The translations under genes and the position numbers were made by a program. Positions 47,474 to 57,300 of a DNA stretch of 64,000 bases are shown here, one piece after another. Origin of the DNA: Dyadobacter sediminis (GTDB lineage Bacteria; Bacteroidota; Bacteroidia; Cytophagales; Spirosomataceae); assembly GCF_005860765.1 (NCBI RefSeq), contig NZ_VCEI01000011.1:1403819-1467818 (forward strand), read 5' to 3'. The number at the start of each line of letters is the position of its first letter. The stretch's first letter is position 1. Under the pieces are notes generated by a model that was not told where the DNA came from, searched no databases, and saw only the letters and a list, made by a program, of their open reading frames with translations.

Positions 47474-49069
47474 TCAATAACCTGGGTTTTGTTGAAGTCC
47501 CCAGGTTTGCACTTCGTTCAGCGGAATTGGCAGAACAGGAACCGGATTCACACTTCCCGGAATGGAATGCGCCATTGCACGGGTTTTGATATCACCTGAA
47601 AGCGAGTTCATGTAAGTGCCCGTACGAACCTGATCCCAAAAACGAAGCTGCTCCATTCCCAGCTCGACACGGCGCTCGTGCAGAATGGCCTGCAACAAAG
47701 CCTGTCCTGTAACCGCACTTGTAATGTCCGGCAATGCAGCAGCAGGAATGTTCGTCGGATCGTATGTCGAAGTTCCTACTTTGGAACCTTTTGGTAAAGT
47801 CGATTTGCGTGCTCTCTGACGGATCATATTCACAGCTGTACGCGCTTCGGTTTCGTTGCCGATGTGCGCCGCAGCTTCTGCTTTCATCAGCAATACTTCT
47901 GCATAACGCATTTTACGGATATTCTGGCCGGATGCCGATGCCTGTGCAGGCTGCACAATGGCTGCCTTGCGGTTGAGGAAACCAGTCATGTTTTCGTCGG
48001 GATAACTTACTTTCTGCACCACACCAAACAGGACGTCATTGTTTCCGTACAAGGTCATGGCTTTGCGCGGATCGTTTGCTTCAAACGCGGATGCCAAACT
48101 GACAGTCGGATTATTGAAACCCCAGCCCCATGTAGAACGGTTATTCTGGATCACGTTATTGGTTGTACCCGTTTTGATCGTTCCCCATGTTTGTCCTGAT
48201 TCCTTTGCCTGCACTTCAAAGATCGATTCGATATTGTTTTCACCTTCCTCATCGAAAATGGCCGCATAGTTCGCAGTCAGACCATACTGGCCGGATTGCG
48301 AAATGGCATTGGTCAGGTCGTACACTTCCTGCCAGGTGTGATTGTTGGTATTGTCCATTCCAAGCTGATACATAATGGCGCGTGCAAGATAGCCGCGGGC
48401 TGCACCTTTGGTTGCACGTCCCAGATCAACAGCCGTATACTGGTTCTTTTCAGGAAGCAGCTGGATCGCCTGTTCAAGGTCGGCTTCAATAAAGGCGTAC
48501 GTTTCTGCCAGCGTCGATCTTTTGGTAGCGGAATATTCAGAAGTTTTTACCGGTTCTGAAAACAAAGGCATTCCGCCGAACAAGCGCGCAAGATAAAAGT
48601 AATAGTACCCGCGCAGAAAATGTGCTTCGCCTTTTACACGGTTTTTCAGTGTTTCACTGATCGGAGCCGTTTCAATATTTTTCAGAACCCAGTTGGAACG
48701 GTAAATACCAATCCACAGGTTTCCCCAAACACCGGACACCGGGCCGTTTGTAGGCAGTGCGCGCCATTCTTTGATATACTGAATATCCAGAAAGTCACTT
48801 GGCGTGCTTCCTTTTTCTGCATCGTCGGACAATACATCCCCGAACATCCATTCGTAATTATGCGGCAGGTAATTGCCCAGGCCGTCGTTTCCTTCATCGT
48901 AAGAAGCAGCGTCATAGGCTGCATTGATGGCAAGGAGTGTGTTGGTGGAATCGGAAAAATAGTTGGTATCCGTCTCGCGTCCGAGCGGTTCTTTATCAAG
49001 AAAATCATTACAGCCCTGCAACAGCATGGTGGCTGTTAATATAAGGCCAAGAACTTTATATTTTTTCAT
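47474..49069 (-). CDS. SusD/RagB-family outer-membrane lipoprotein
   Basis: 531 residues from the ATG at 49069 (MKKYKVLGLILTATMLLQGC); an ATG at 49081 is also possible. A TTG further upstream at 49138 falls in a hairpin. The lipobox is LLQGC. TPR-like helices and a carbohydrate-binding surface are typical: DFLDKEPLGRETD, AHFLRGYYYFYLARLFGGMP, MRYAEVLLMKAEAAAHIG, ERRVELGMEQLRFWDQVRTG. It sits over the SusC pore and passes glycan to it. It follows susC on the same transcript. Confidence 0.95.
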   Translation of the reverse strand: MKKYKVLGLILTATMLLQGCNDFLDKEPLGRETDTNYFSDSTNTLLAINAAYDAASYDEGNDGLGNYLPHNYEWMFGDVLSDDAEKGSTPSDFLDIQYIKEWRALPTNGPVSGVWGNLWIGIYRSNWVLKNIETAPISETLKNRVKGEAHFLRGYYYFYLARLFGGMPLFSEPVKTSEYSATKRSTLAETYAFIEADLEQAIQLLPEKNQYTAVDLGRATKGAARGYLARAIMYQLGMDNTNNHTWQEVYDLTNAISQSGQYGLTANYAAIFDEEGENNIESIFEVQAKESGQTWGTIKTGTTNNVIQNNRSTWGWGFNNPTVSLASAFEANDPRKAMTLYGNNDVLFGVVQKVSYPDENMTGFLNRKAAIVQPAQASASGQNIRKMRYAEVLLMKAEAAAHIGNETEARTAVNMIRQRARKSTLPKGSKVGTSTYDPTNIPAAALPDITSAVTGQALLQAILHERRVELGMEQLRFWDQVRTGTYMNSLSGDIKTRAMAHSIPGSVNPVPVLPIPLNEVQTWGLQQNPGY

Positions 49070-49105
49070 TTTTGAAATCATTATGCTATTAACATTTGTC
49101 TTTTC

Positions 49106-49140
49106 CTTTGAGCAGCATTGTTGAAAAATGCCGCTCAAAA
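49106..49140 (-). promoter_or_regulatory. Hairpin in the susC-susD intergenic RNA
   Basis: On the plus-strand string, CTTTGAGCAGCATT (49106-49119) and AATGCCGCTCAAAAG (49127-49141) form a stem of about 13 pairs with one A-C mismatch, loop GTTGAAA. The hairpin lies between the susC stop (49159) and the susD start. It may set the SusC/SusD ratio by RNA processing or block a false start. Confidence 0.4.
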
Positions 49141-49158
49141 GATTCAGACAAGGATAAA

Positions 49159-52100
49159 TTAAAAGTTTACGCTCAGTCCGATGCGACCTACGCGCGGCTG
49201 CGGGTATGCACCCATGTCTACACCGAAATTCAGCGGATTGTTGTTGAATTCACCAATTTCAGGGTCCATTCCCTTGTATTTGGTAAATGTGAAAAGGTTA
49301 TCTGCCGCCACGTAAACTCTCAGGTTGCTGATGCGTGCCTTTTCAAGTACCGTTTTCGGCAAGGTGTACCCCAGGGTAAGGTTACGGAAACGGACATAAT
49401 TTCCATTGCTTACAAAACGGTCGCTGAACTGGTCGTTGTTGTTCGGGTTCAGCTGCGTCATGCGGGGCTGGTCTGTATTGGTATTTTCAGGAGTCCAGCG
49501 GTCCATGCGGCTTGCCACGGAGTTAAACATACCGTTTGCATTGTTCATCCAGTGGCCCAGACCGTTTACAAGTTCCACGCCGGTAACGCCCTGCAGAAAG
49601 AAGCTCAGGTCAAAACCTTTGTAACCCAGACTTGTATTAAAACCGAATGAGAAACTTGGCGTAGCGCTTCCAAGATACGTACGGTCTTTGTTATCGATTA
49701 CACCGTCATTGTTCAGGTCCACAAATTTAACATCGCCCGGCTTTGCGTTCGGCTGGATCGGTGTTCCTTCTTTTGTATAGGCATCCAGATCCGCCTGTGT
49801 TCTGAAAATCCCGTCTGTTTTCAGTCCGTAAAAAACGGCAATTTCACGTCCTACTTCCGTACGGGTTGTTTGTCCAAGCCCGTTCACATCACCGCCGGCA
49901 ATGGGTTCGCCGCCGCCAAGATCCGTAACACGGTTCAGGATTTTGCTTGCATTGACACCGATATCATAGGTAAAATCTTTTACGGAACTTCTGTAATTCA
50001 GTGCCAGTTCCACTCCTTTGTTGCTCATGCTTCCTGCATTCACGTACGGAGGCCCTACCCCGGCGAATACCGGAATCGGAACACGCACGATCATATCCGA
50101 TGTATTCTTGATAAAGTAATCTGCAGTAAGCGAAAGACGGTTGCTGAAGAAACCGGCATCGATCCCGAAGTTTGTACTCGTTGTCGTTTCCCATTTAAGA
50201 TCCGGATTGCTGGCGGTTGTCGGGGCAAATCCCTGAACGGCATTGTCACCGAATACATACATGTTGTTTCCCGAAACCGTAGTTACATACCCGTAATTGG
50301 CAGCACTGTTCTGGTTACCAACCTGCCCCCATCCTGCACGGAGTTTCAACTGACTGATCGCAGGGATGCTTTTGATAAAAGATTCTTCTGCAAGGTTGTA
50401 TCCCAATGCAAACGACGGGAATGTTCCCCAGCGGTTATCCGGAAGGAAACGGGAAGAACCGTCTCTTCTCAACGTGGCTGTCAAAAGCAAACGCTCGTCA
50501 AAGTTATAGTTCACGCGTCCGAAATACGACTGGATCGACTCGTCAGACTGACCGGTTTCCAGCAGATAATCCGTGCTTTTGGTTGCCGAAAGGTACCATT
50601 GCGACTTGTCATTCGGAACGTCCAGTACAGTCAGACGCATATCGCTGAATGTCGAACGCTGGCTTTCAATACCGGCCATGGCCGTAACATTGTGCTTTCC
50701 AAAGGTCTTGTTATAGGTAAGATAATTGGTCCAAACCCAGCCAAGTCTTTCGCCTCTTCCTTCGCGCAGGCTGCTGTGCTGGCGCTGATCGTCATTGGCA
50801 AGGTAATACTGAGGCAAATACCGCTTGTCGTGCGTTGTAAGCCAGTTCATCCCGAACTGCGTGCGGAAAGAAAGATCCTTGCTGATTTTGGCATCCAGAA
50901 AAAAGTTGGAATTCACCAGCGTCTGATAAGCCTTGTTGTTTTTGTATTCGCTTACGATACGTGCCGGGTTGTATGCGCCGCCCTCTGGAACCGGACGTTT
51001 TCCCCAGAAATTGGTTGCCGGATCCCAGGCTTTTGCCAGGGATGAAACCGATAAAGCACTTGTAAGCACGCCGCCGTACTGATCGCCGAAATAAGGTGTT
51101 CTGTCTGTATTTGCATAGGCAGCAGAAATACCCGCGTTCAGCCATTTGGTTACGTAAAAATCGTTGTTGAAGCGAAGGAACAGCTTTTTCATCGGCGTAT
51201 TTTTTACAATTCCCTGCTGATCAAAATAAGTTCCTGTCAGGCTGTAACGGTGTTTTTCATTACCGCCCATGATATTCAGGCTATAATTCTGCATAACGCC
51301 GGTCTGCATGACTTCGTCCTGCCAGTTGGTTCCTTTTTCACCGCTTTGCTTGAAACGGTTCAGCGTCTGATAAAGCGTTCCGTCCGTAGGCAGAACCGTT
51401 CCGTCATTGGCATAAGATTCCAGTCTCAGCGTAGCATACTGGCTGGCGTTCAGCACATCCACTTTGTTCCATGCTTTCTGCACGCCTGCATAAGCATCAA
51501 AAGAAATTTTCGGTGCGCCGCTCTTTCCTCTTTTGGTCGTGACCAGAATCACACCGTTTGCACCGCGTGAACCGTAAATGGCCGTTGCCGAAGCATCTTT
51601 CAGGATTTCCATGGAGGCAATGTCGCCGGGAGCCAGAAAGCTGATATCGTTGGTCTGAAAACCGTCCACAACATACAAAGGATCACTGTTGTTAATGGTA
51701 CCGACCCCCCTTATACGTACACGCACACCTGAACCCGGCTCTCCGGACTGGCTTGTAATATTGACACCAGCCACACGGCCCTGAATGGCCTGAAGCGGGT
51801 TTGCCGTTGCAATCTGCGTGATCTGTTCTGCTTTTACAGATGCCACCGCACCCGTAATATCACTCTTTCTAGTCGTACCGTAACCGACTACAACTACTTC
51901 ATTCAATGCACGTTCATCCGACAGCATTGTAATTGTAAATACGGTTTTTCCATCCACAGGCACTTCCATCGACTTCATTCCAACGGAACTTAAAACCAGC
52001 ATTGTGCTATTTTCCGGTATCCCAAGGGTGAATTTTCCCTCTACATCCGTGGTTGTCCCTATTGTTGTACCTTTTACTACGATCCCTACTCCGGGCAGAC

Positions 52101-52209
52101 CTTCTCCCTTTTCATCCGAGACTGTCCCGCTGATATTCTGGCTTTGCGAGAAGGCCATGAGCCAGCTTACCAGAATAAGTGAGACAGTCATACATGCACT
52201 TTTGAACAT
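49159..52209 (-). CDS. SusC/RagA-family TonB-linked outer-membrane protein
   Basis: A 1016-residue TonB-dependent transporter with a signal peptide (1-21). An N-terminal carboxypeptidase-D-like domain (ISGTVSDEKGEGLPGVGIVV) is followed by the plug domain (VVGYGTTRKSDITGAVASV, RIRGVGTINNSDPLYVVDG, ATAIYGSRGANGVILVTTKRG) and a beta-barrel that ends in VGRIGLSVNF. It imports oligosaccharide with energy from TonB. No Sus-type regulator (SusR, hybrid kinase, FecR/sigma) is next to it. Five AGTAC motifs lie directly upstream. Confidence 0.96.
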   Translation of the reverse strand: MFKSACMTVSLILVSWLMAFSQSQNISGTVSDEKGEGLPGVGIVVKGTTIGTTTDVEGKFTLGIPENSTMLVLSSVGMKSMEVPVDGKTVFTITMLSDERALNEVVVVGYGTTRKSDITGAVASVKAEQITQIATANPLQAIQGRVAGVNITSQSGEPGSGVRVRIRGVGTINNSDPLYVVDGFQTNDISFLAPGDIASMEILKDASATAIYGSRGANGVILVTTKRGKSGAPKISFDAYAGVQKAWNKVDVLNASQYATLRLESYANDGTVLPTDGTLYQTLNRFKQSGEKGTNWQDEVMQTGVMQNYSLNIMGGNEKHRYSLTGTYFDQQGIVKNTPMKKLFLRFNNDFYVTKWLNAGISAAYANTDRTPYFGDQYGGVLTSALSVSSLAKAWDPATNFWGKRPVPEGGAYNPARIVSEYKNNKAYQTLVNSNFFLDAKISKDLSFRTQFGMNWLTTHDKRYLPQYYLANDDQRQHSSLREGRGERLGWVWTNYLTYNKTFGKHNVTAMAGIESQRSTFSDMRLTVLDVPNDKSQWYLSATKSTDYLLETGQSDESIQSYFGRVNYNFDERLLLTATLRRDGSSRFLPDNRWGTFPSFALGYNLAEESFIKSIPAISQLKLRAGWGQVGNQNSAANYGYVTTVSGNNMYVFGDNAVQGFAPTTASNPDLKWETTTSTNFGIDAGFFSNRLSLTADYFIKNTSDMIVRVPIPVFAGVGPPYVNAGSMSNKGVELALNYRSSVKDFTYDIGVNASKILNRVTDLGGGEPIAGGDVNGLGQTTRTEVGREIAVFYGLKTDGIFRTQADLDAYTKEGTPIQPNAKPGDVKFVDLNNDGVIDNKDRTYLGSATPSFSFGFNTSLGYKGFDLSFFLQGVTGVELVNGLGHWMNNANGMFNSVASRMDRWTPENTNTDQPRMTQLNPNNNDQFSDRFVSNGNYVRFRNLTLGYTLPKTVLEKARISNLRVYVAADNLFTFTKYKGMDPEIGEFNNNPLNFGVDMGAYPQPRVGRIGLSVNF

Positions 52210-52240
52210 ACTTATGACTTGTTATTGGTTTGTGATTTAT

Positions 52241-52314
52241 AGTACAAATTAAAGTACTTTTTAAATCCAAAACATAGTACTATTTTAACTATTTCTTGAA
52301 GTACAATAAAGTAC
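52241..52314. promoter_or_regulatory. Cluster of five AGTAC motifs upstream of susC
   Basis: AGTAC occurs at 52241, 52253, 52276, 52300 and 52310; the steps are 12, 23, 24 and 10 bases. One copy lies within the palindrome TAGTACTA. No Bacteroidetes -7 match lies nearby. The spacing near one or two helical turns fits an operator or activator binding site for the susCD operon. Confidence 0.4.
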
Positions 52315-52824
52315 CAACAAAAATTAATTTTGTATAATCATAATCGATATTAAAATTGTATTATTCCCACCCCGATAATAGCACTATTTAAAGAGTAACT
52401 TAAAATATTATAAAGCTTACGGAAGTTACCTATACGTAATACTATTTATGCATTATTCTTAGGTTGATTTTATAGATGTTAATACTTTCGTATACTTCAT
52501 GATTTTACTATCTGCGCTTTTTTCACGTTGAATTTTTTGAAGCCGGCTGTTCAGACAACATTATATTCGGACAATACGGAATTTACCTAATCATTGATGA
52601 TCCATCAAAAACGCTGTCAGCATAACATCTCATAAAAGCCGGAACGGATATTCCGGATGGATCTCGCAACTTAAGTTTGCCCGAATAATCGGATAGATTG
52701 TATGGTTCAAAATGGAATCCAGTTTTATCTGCATTTAACCATATGCGATTACCGAGCAGAAAACCGGCGGGCACTTTGAAAAATTTTATGAAATTGAGAA
52801 GCCCAGGGATAAGATAATACCATA

Positions 52825-52863
52825 AAAACGGGCAGCCTGATTTCACACCATGCTGCCCGTTTT
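52825..52863 (-). terminator. Terminator after the second Gfo/Idh/MocA gene
   Basis: AAAACGGGCAGC (52825-52836) pairs with GCTGCCCGTTTT (52852-52863), loop 15 bases. In the minus direction the hairpin is followed by T residues. Confidence 0.85.
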
Positions 52864-52879
52864 CGAAGTTTAATGTTCA

Positions 52880-54025
52880 TTAGGCTAGTTTCAGGGCAAC
52901 AGGCTTTCCGGTGCGGGCAGCCTCGTAAATGGCCATCAGGATTTTTACATCGCGCAATCCCATTTCACCCGGTACCCGGGTCGGTTTTTTATTGGCCACG
53001 CAATCTGCAAAGTCGTCCATTTGCAAAGCCTGCTGATTTACGTTTTCAATATCCATATCGCCCTTGCTGGTTTTTCCTTTCAGCCCGTCGTATCCATATG
53101 CCGGATCCAGCTCAAACCAGCCTTTTTCCGCTTCTGCCCTCAATGTATTTCCCTGTTCCGCATAGCTAGTATGACAGTTTGCAACGGCACCTCCCGGAAA
53201 TTCAAGCTGAAAATCAATGGATTGTTCAACTTCGGCAAACCGTTCCGTATCTGTTTTTTCACCTTCTTTTGCAGAAACGCTGACCGGATTTTCACCAACT
53301 GTATAAAGAGCTCCCTGAACGCAGTAAACCCCGAGATCCATTAAAGGTCCGCCGCCTGCTCGTTCCCGGTCCAGCCGCCATGCTCCGGCCTCCATTTCCT
53401 GGCTGTCTATCGCAATGATCTTTTTAACTTTTCCAAACGTTTTTTTACTGCCGTAATTTGCCATTGCAATGTTATGCGGTTCAAAATGAAGCCTGTAACC
53501 AATCGACAACATTTTTCCGGCTTCTTTGCAGGCCTGGATCATGGCCTCGCAGTCCTTTACGGATGTAGCCATCGGTTTTTCACAAATGACATGCTTGCCC
53601 GCTTTTGCTGCACGGATTGTATATTCCGCATGCATGGAATTCGGCAGTACAATGTATACAATGTCAATATCGGAGTTGTCTTTTATCGAATCGAAGTTCA
53701 GATAATTATAGACGTTCTTATCGGGTATATTATATTTCTCCTTCCATTTGCCGACTTTATCCGGCGTGCCGGTCACGATTCCGGCGAGTCTGCAGTTTTT
53801 TGTTTCCTGCAATGCAGGAGCGAGCTGCTCTTCACTGTACTGTCCCAATCCGACCAATGCGATGCCGAGCTTTTTTGCCTGCTTGTTATCTGCTGTCAGC
53901 TTGTCCTCAGCGGAAATCAGGGACTCGCTTAATGCATCAAAGCTTAACATACTTAATCCCGGAACGGCAACAGCCGCCTGGCCCATATGATGCAGAAACT
54001 GACGTCGTTTATAAGATGATTTCAT
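52880..54025 (-). CDS. Tat-exported Gfo/Idh/MocA oxidoreductase, glucose-fructose-oxidoreductase type
   Basis: A 381-residue enzyme with Tat signal YKRRQFLHHMGQAAVAVPG (residues 5-23). The Rossmann loop is ALVGLGQYSEEQLAPAL (about 56-72) and the catalytic EKPMATS motif is conserved. The C-terminal DIDFQLEFPGGAVANCHTSY area and the overall length match glucose-fructose oxidoreductases, which oxidise a sugar and keep NADP+ bound in the periplasm. The terminator after it isolates it from the SusCD unit. Substrate is unknown. Confidence 0.88.
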   Translation of the reverse strand: MKSSYKRRQFLHHMGQAAVAVPGLSMLSFDALSESLISAEDKLTADNKQAKKLGIALVGLGQYSEEQLAPALQETKNCRLAGIVTGTPDKVGKWKEKYNIPDKNVYNYLNFDSIKDNSDIDIVYIVLPNSMHAEYTIRAAKAGKHVICEKPMATSVKDCEAMIQACKEAGKMLSIGYRLHFEPHNIAMANYGSKKTFGKVKKIIAIDSQEMEAGAWRLDRERAGGGPLMDLGVYCVQGALYTVGENPVSVSAKEGEKTDTERFAEVEQSIDFQLEFPGGAVANCHTSYAEQGNTLRAEAEKGWFELDPAYGYDGLKGKTSKGDMDIENVNQQALQMDDFADCVANKKPTRVPGEMGLRDVKILMAIYEAARTGKPVALKLA

Positions 54026-54237
54026 AACCTGTTGATTTTAATTGTTTTCAGTGTTCACTTGTTTTCTTCCAGCTCACCAATATTTATGCCAGAGTAATTT
54101 GACTGGATCCGGAAGTAGTTCGCAGTCCCGGCTTTTCCCTGATTTTACATAGGTTTTACATGTCAGAGCAAAGGTTGCCCGGCCATGACATTGTCATTCT
54201 GCAGGACTGCAAGTGCAGCCTGAAATCTTCTTTATTT

Positions 54238-54268
54238 CACAAAAAAAGAGGGCTTTGCGGGCCCTCTT
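54238..54268 (-). terminator. Terminator after the mosaic protein gene
   Basis: AAGAGGGC (54246-54253) pairs with GCCCTCTT (54261-54268), followed on the minus strand by a run of T residues. It lies 35 bases after the gene's stop. Confidence 0.8.
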
Positions 54269-54303
54269 CCTGTTCTAAGTTATTTTTTGAAACTGCCTTT
54301 TAA

Positions 54304-57300
54304 CTACTTGATCTGTTTCTTACCTGTTTCCTTGGTGCTTGCTGTAACTTCCGGCTCCGTAACCGGTTCCGGTTTCACACGCAAAAGCGTGATCCGTGCA
54401 GCAAGGTTCGGGCTGTCGTTCCAGTTGTACTCGATTACATACAAATTGCCGTTCACCTGATCTTCTACGATATCCAGCGGGTTTCCAAAACCGGAAGCAC
54501 CGACAAGGCCGTTGTTTCCAGAACCGGTATTGACCTTCACAATGTCATAAATGCTGTCATCGGCAGGATTGGAAGTCTTCACCATGGACCCCGGTTCCAT
54601 GACGGCAATATCGCCGCCGCCCGAAAAACGGCAAACCAGTAATTTGCCTTTCAGCGCCCCGTTGAAAGTATTGCTTTTGTACTCGATAACACCATTTGGC
54701 GACTTGTTGAGGCCAAAGTTATAACCCTGACGGTAATTCGGATCTGCCGTGACAGATGGCAAATAAAGGGGGTTATCTTCATGGCCCCGGTTGATTACGT
54801 ACTCGCCCCGCAACGGGTTCGGATGGCCAAAGTAACCAATCGGTTTGTTCGGGTTGATCCTGAAAAGCCAGTCATTCTGTGCCTTTATACCAAATGTCGC
54901 CGGAATTTCGGGTCCGTGGTAAAAAGTGCCGTCCGGTTTTCGGGTACCTGCAACGGATTCGGGTGAATTACCGCCGCCGCCGGAACCGTTTGTTGGAAGA
55001 TAAAGCTGTCCGTTGGAATGCCACAACAAGTCAAATGCATTGCGTATGCCGGATGCGTAAATGGTCAGCGGCGCACTGCTGCCGTAAGGATTGTAAGTTC
55101 CGTCACGCATGGTTGCAGCTTTTGCCGGTGCCTTGTTGATGATGCTTTGATCCGCCGTTGTCAGTACATTCAGCGGCAGTTTGAATCCTTTAAGCTTTTT
55201 CAGGTCGAGCCGCAAAATGGTTCCGGACAAAAGACTTTCATTCCGCTGCCAGTCTTCGTCATACGAACCGGCGGAGCTGTTGCTGCCCTGTGACATGTAC
55301 AAAGCGCCGTCCGGCCCGAAAGCAAGGCTGTTGATCAGATGGTCTCTTTTTGACCTCGGAAGACGGATAATCACCAGTTGTTCCTTTTGCAGCTCAGGAC
55401 CTTCAAGCCGTGATATATTGCCGTCGAACGCCGGTGCCACGGAAAGGCCGGGCGATGAATGTGAAATCCAGAGTACCAGATTGGACGGCGTTGATTTAGG
55501 GTCAAAAGCCAGGCCCACGGCTGAGCGGTTGCCATATTTTTTCACAATCGTATTGATCGTTTTCAAATTGGACAGCATGCCGCTGGAATGATTGATATCA
55601 AATCTTTCAACGATACCGTCGAGACGAAGTGCATAAAGCTTTCCGTCAGGACCAATGGTCAGCGAACAGTATTTTTTATTTTCCGTACCCGGAATCCCGA
55701 CCTTAATAAACTGGGCATTCAGGAAATTACTGGAATCAATCTTTGCCTCATCTGTTGTAAAAGTAGCCTCATACGGAGCAAAAGACGCCCCGGTATATGA
55801 TTTCACACCCGACGTGATCACGAACTTGTAAATGGTGTTCGGTTCCAGGCTGCCGACAGGTGAAAAGCTGATGGCGTCACCACCGCCTGTTCCCTGTACA
55901 ACGCCGTTGACCGAAGTGGAAACGTTGTCAGAAAGCTTGAAAAGTTTGACGGTATTGTTGGTGATTGTGGAATTATCCACACCTCCTTTAAAGCCTTTTG
56001 CTTCCGGAACATTCAGGTTGTTTGCTGCAATGCTTACCGTATTCAGATCCACTTTTACCGAACCGTTCAGCGGATTGGACGAAACAACGTAAGGTTTGGA
56101 AGGATCAACAACATTCAGCAGTATTTCAAATTCCTGGCCTGTAAATTGCGGAGAAGTGGCTTTTACAAATGCCTTGTAAATACCAACCGGCAGATTTTCC
56201 GCTCTGGAGTAGTCAAAAACAACATTCGGCTGGATTCCTTTCGGGTTCGGATCGTATTTAAGCCAGCCCGGCAAACCCTGACAATACCGCACAGAAATCC
56301 TGAACGAAGTGGCAAGATTATTGGAACTGCCCAGAACGATTGAGGTTGAACTGTTTTCCTTTATTCCTTTCTTAACAATGATGTTCTGGGTTTTGGAAGC
56401 CCAGTACACGTACGGATCAATACTGACCGGGACAATGTTTGTAAATGTGATTTTGGTACTCGTCCCGCCGTTTGCATCAATGGTCAGCAGCTCGTCTTTT
56501 ACATTCACCCGCACTGTAACCGTTTTAAACCGGCTGATCGTACCTTTTTTCCCGTTTGGTATGAATCCTGAAATCGCTTTTACGCCTTCCACATTAATGG
56601 AATGTTTTTCAGGTTTTTTATTCGGATTTCCGTCGCCTACCGAAACCGTAACATCATAAACCCCGTTTGGCACTTTCATTTCCCAGTAACCTTCTTCCTT
56701 TACGCCCGGCCAGTAATCATTGTCGATATGCACCGCCTGCATGTGCATCAGCGTCGCAAGAAGTACATCCTCAGGCGTATAGCGGTTACGTCCGTTTGCA
56801 GTCAGATCGAGCAGACTTCCGTCGGCGCGGTTTTTCCAGCCAAACTGAAACCCTGCACCCTGATGCGCGCCGCTTCTTTGTCCGAACGGCTGCCCGTAGT
56901 CTTTAAGATAACCTACAGGCGGAATGGATTCCGAATCCGCAAAATCAATGTTTACTTTCGGAGCATCAAGCGGTTCCACCACATGCAGGTCGATAAGCAT
57001 CGTAGCCGAACGAAAGCCTCCTCCGGTGCGAGTTACCAGAACCTGATAATTGCCCGGTTCCAGGTCCGAACTGATATTTTCGGGACCGAGCTGCAAGGTA
57101 TTGGAAACGGTTTGCGGCAATGTAAGCCAGTCCGCCTTTGTTTTGGACAAACGGAAAGTGGCGTTTCCGGAACCCGCATTCAGATTGATTGTCTGCGGAA
57201 TGACCGGTTTGCCCTTTAAAACTGTAAACCGGATCTTGTCCTGCGTAAAAGCCAGTTTTTTGACAGCCCGCGGCTTGACGCTAAAATGATAGGTTCCGGT

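Larger units (their letters stand above)
52210..52879. other. 670-base regulatory region upstream of susC
   Basis: No convincing gene. It contains five AGTAC motifs in 74 bases, long AT-rich sequence, and, at its right end, the terminator for the next minus-strand gene (52825-52863). A reading frame at 52583-52846 on the minus strand starts inside that terminator and is rejected. Confidence 0.6.

Noticed and set aside
49082..49138. TTG start for susD
   Set aside because: It lies in an RNA hairpin and would put about 23 non-signal residues before a normal lipoprotein leader.
49870..51045. 391-residue frame antisense to susC
   Set aside because: A long shadow of the SusC beta-barrel; composition is rich in Arg, Cys and His, unlike real proteins here.
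52583..52846. 87-residue minus-strand frame upstream of susC
   Set aside because: It begins within the terminator hairpin at 52825-52863 and shows no family motif; probably chance, though its latter half is somewhat protein-like.
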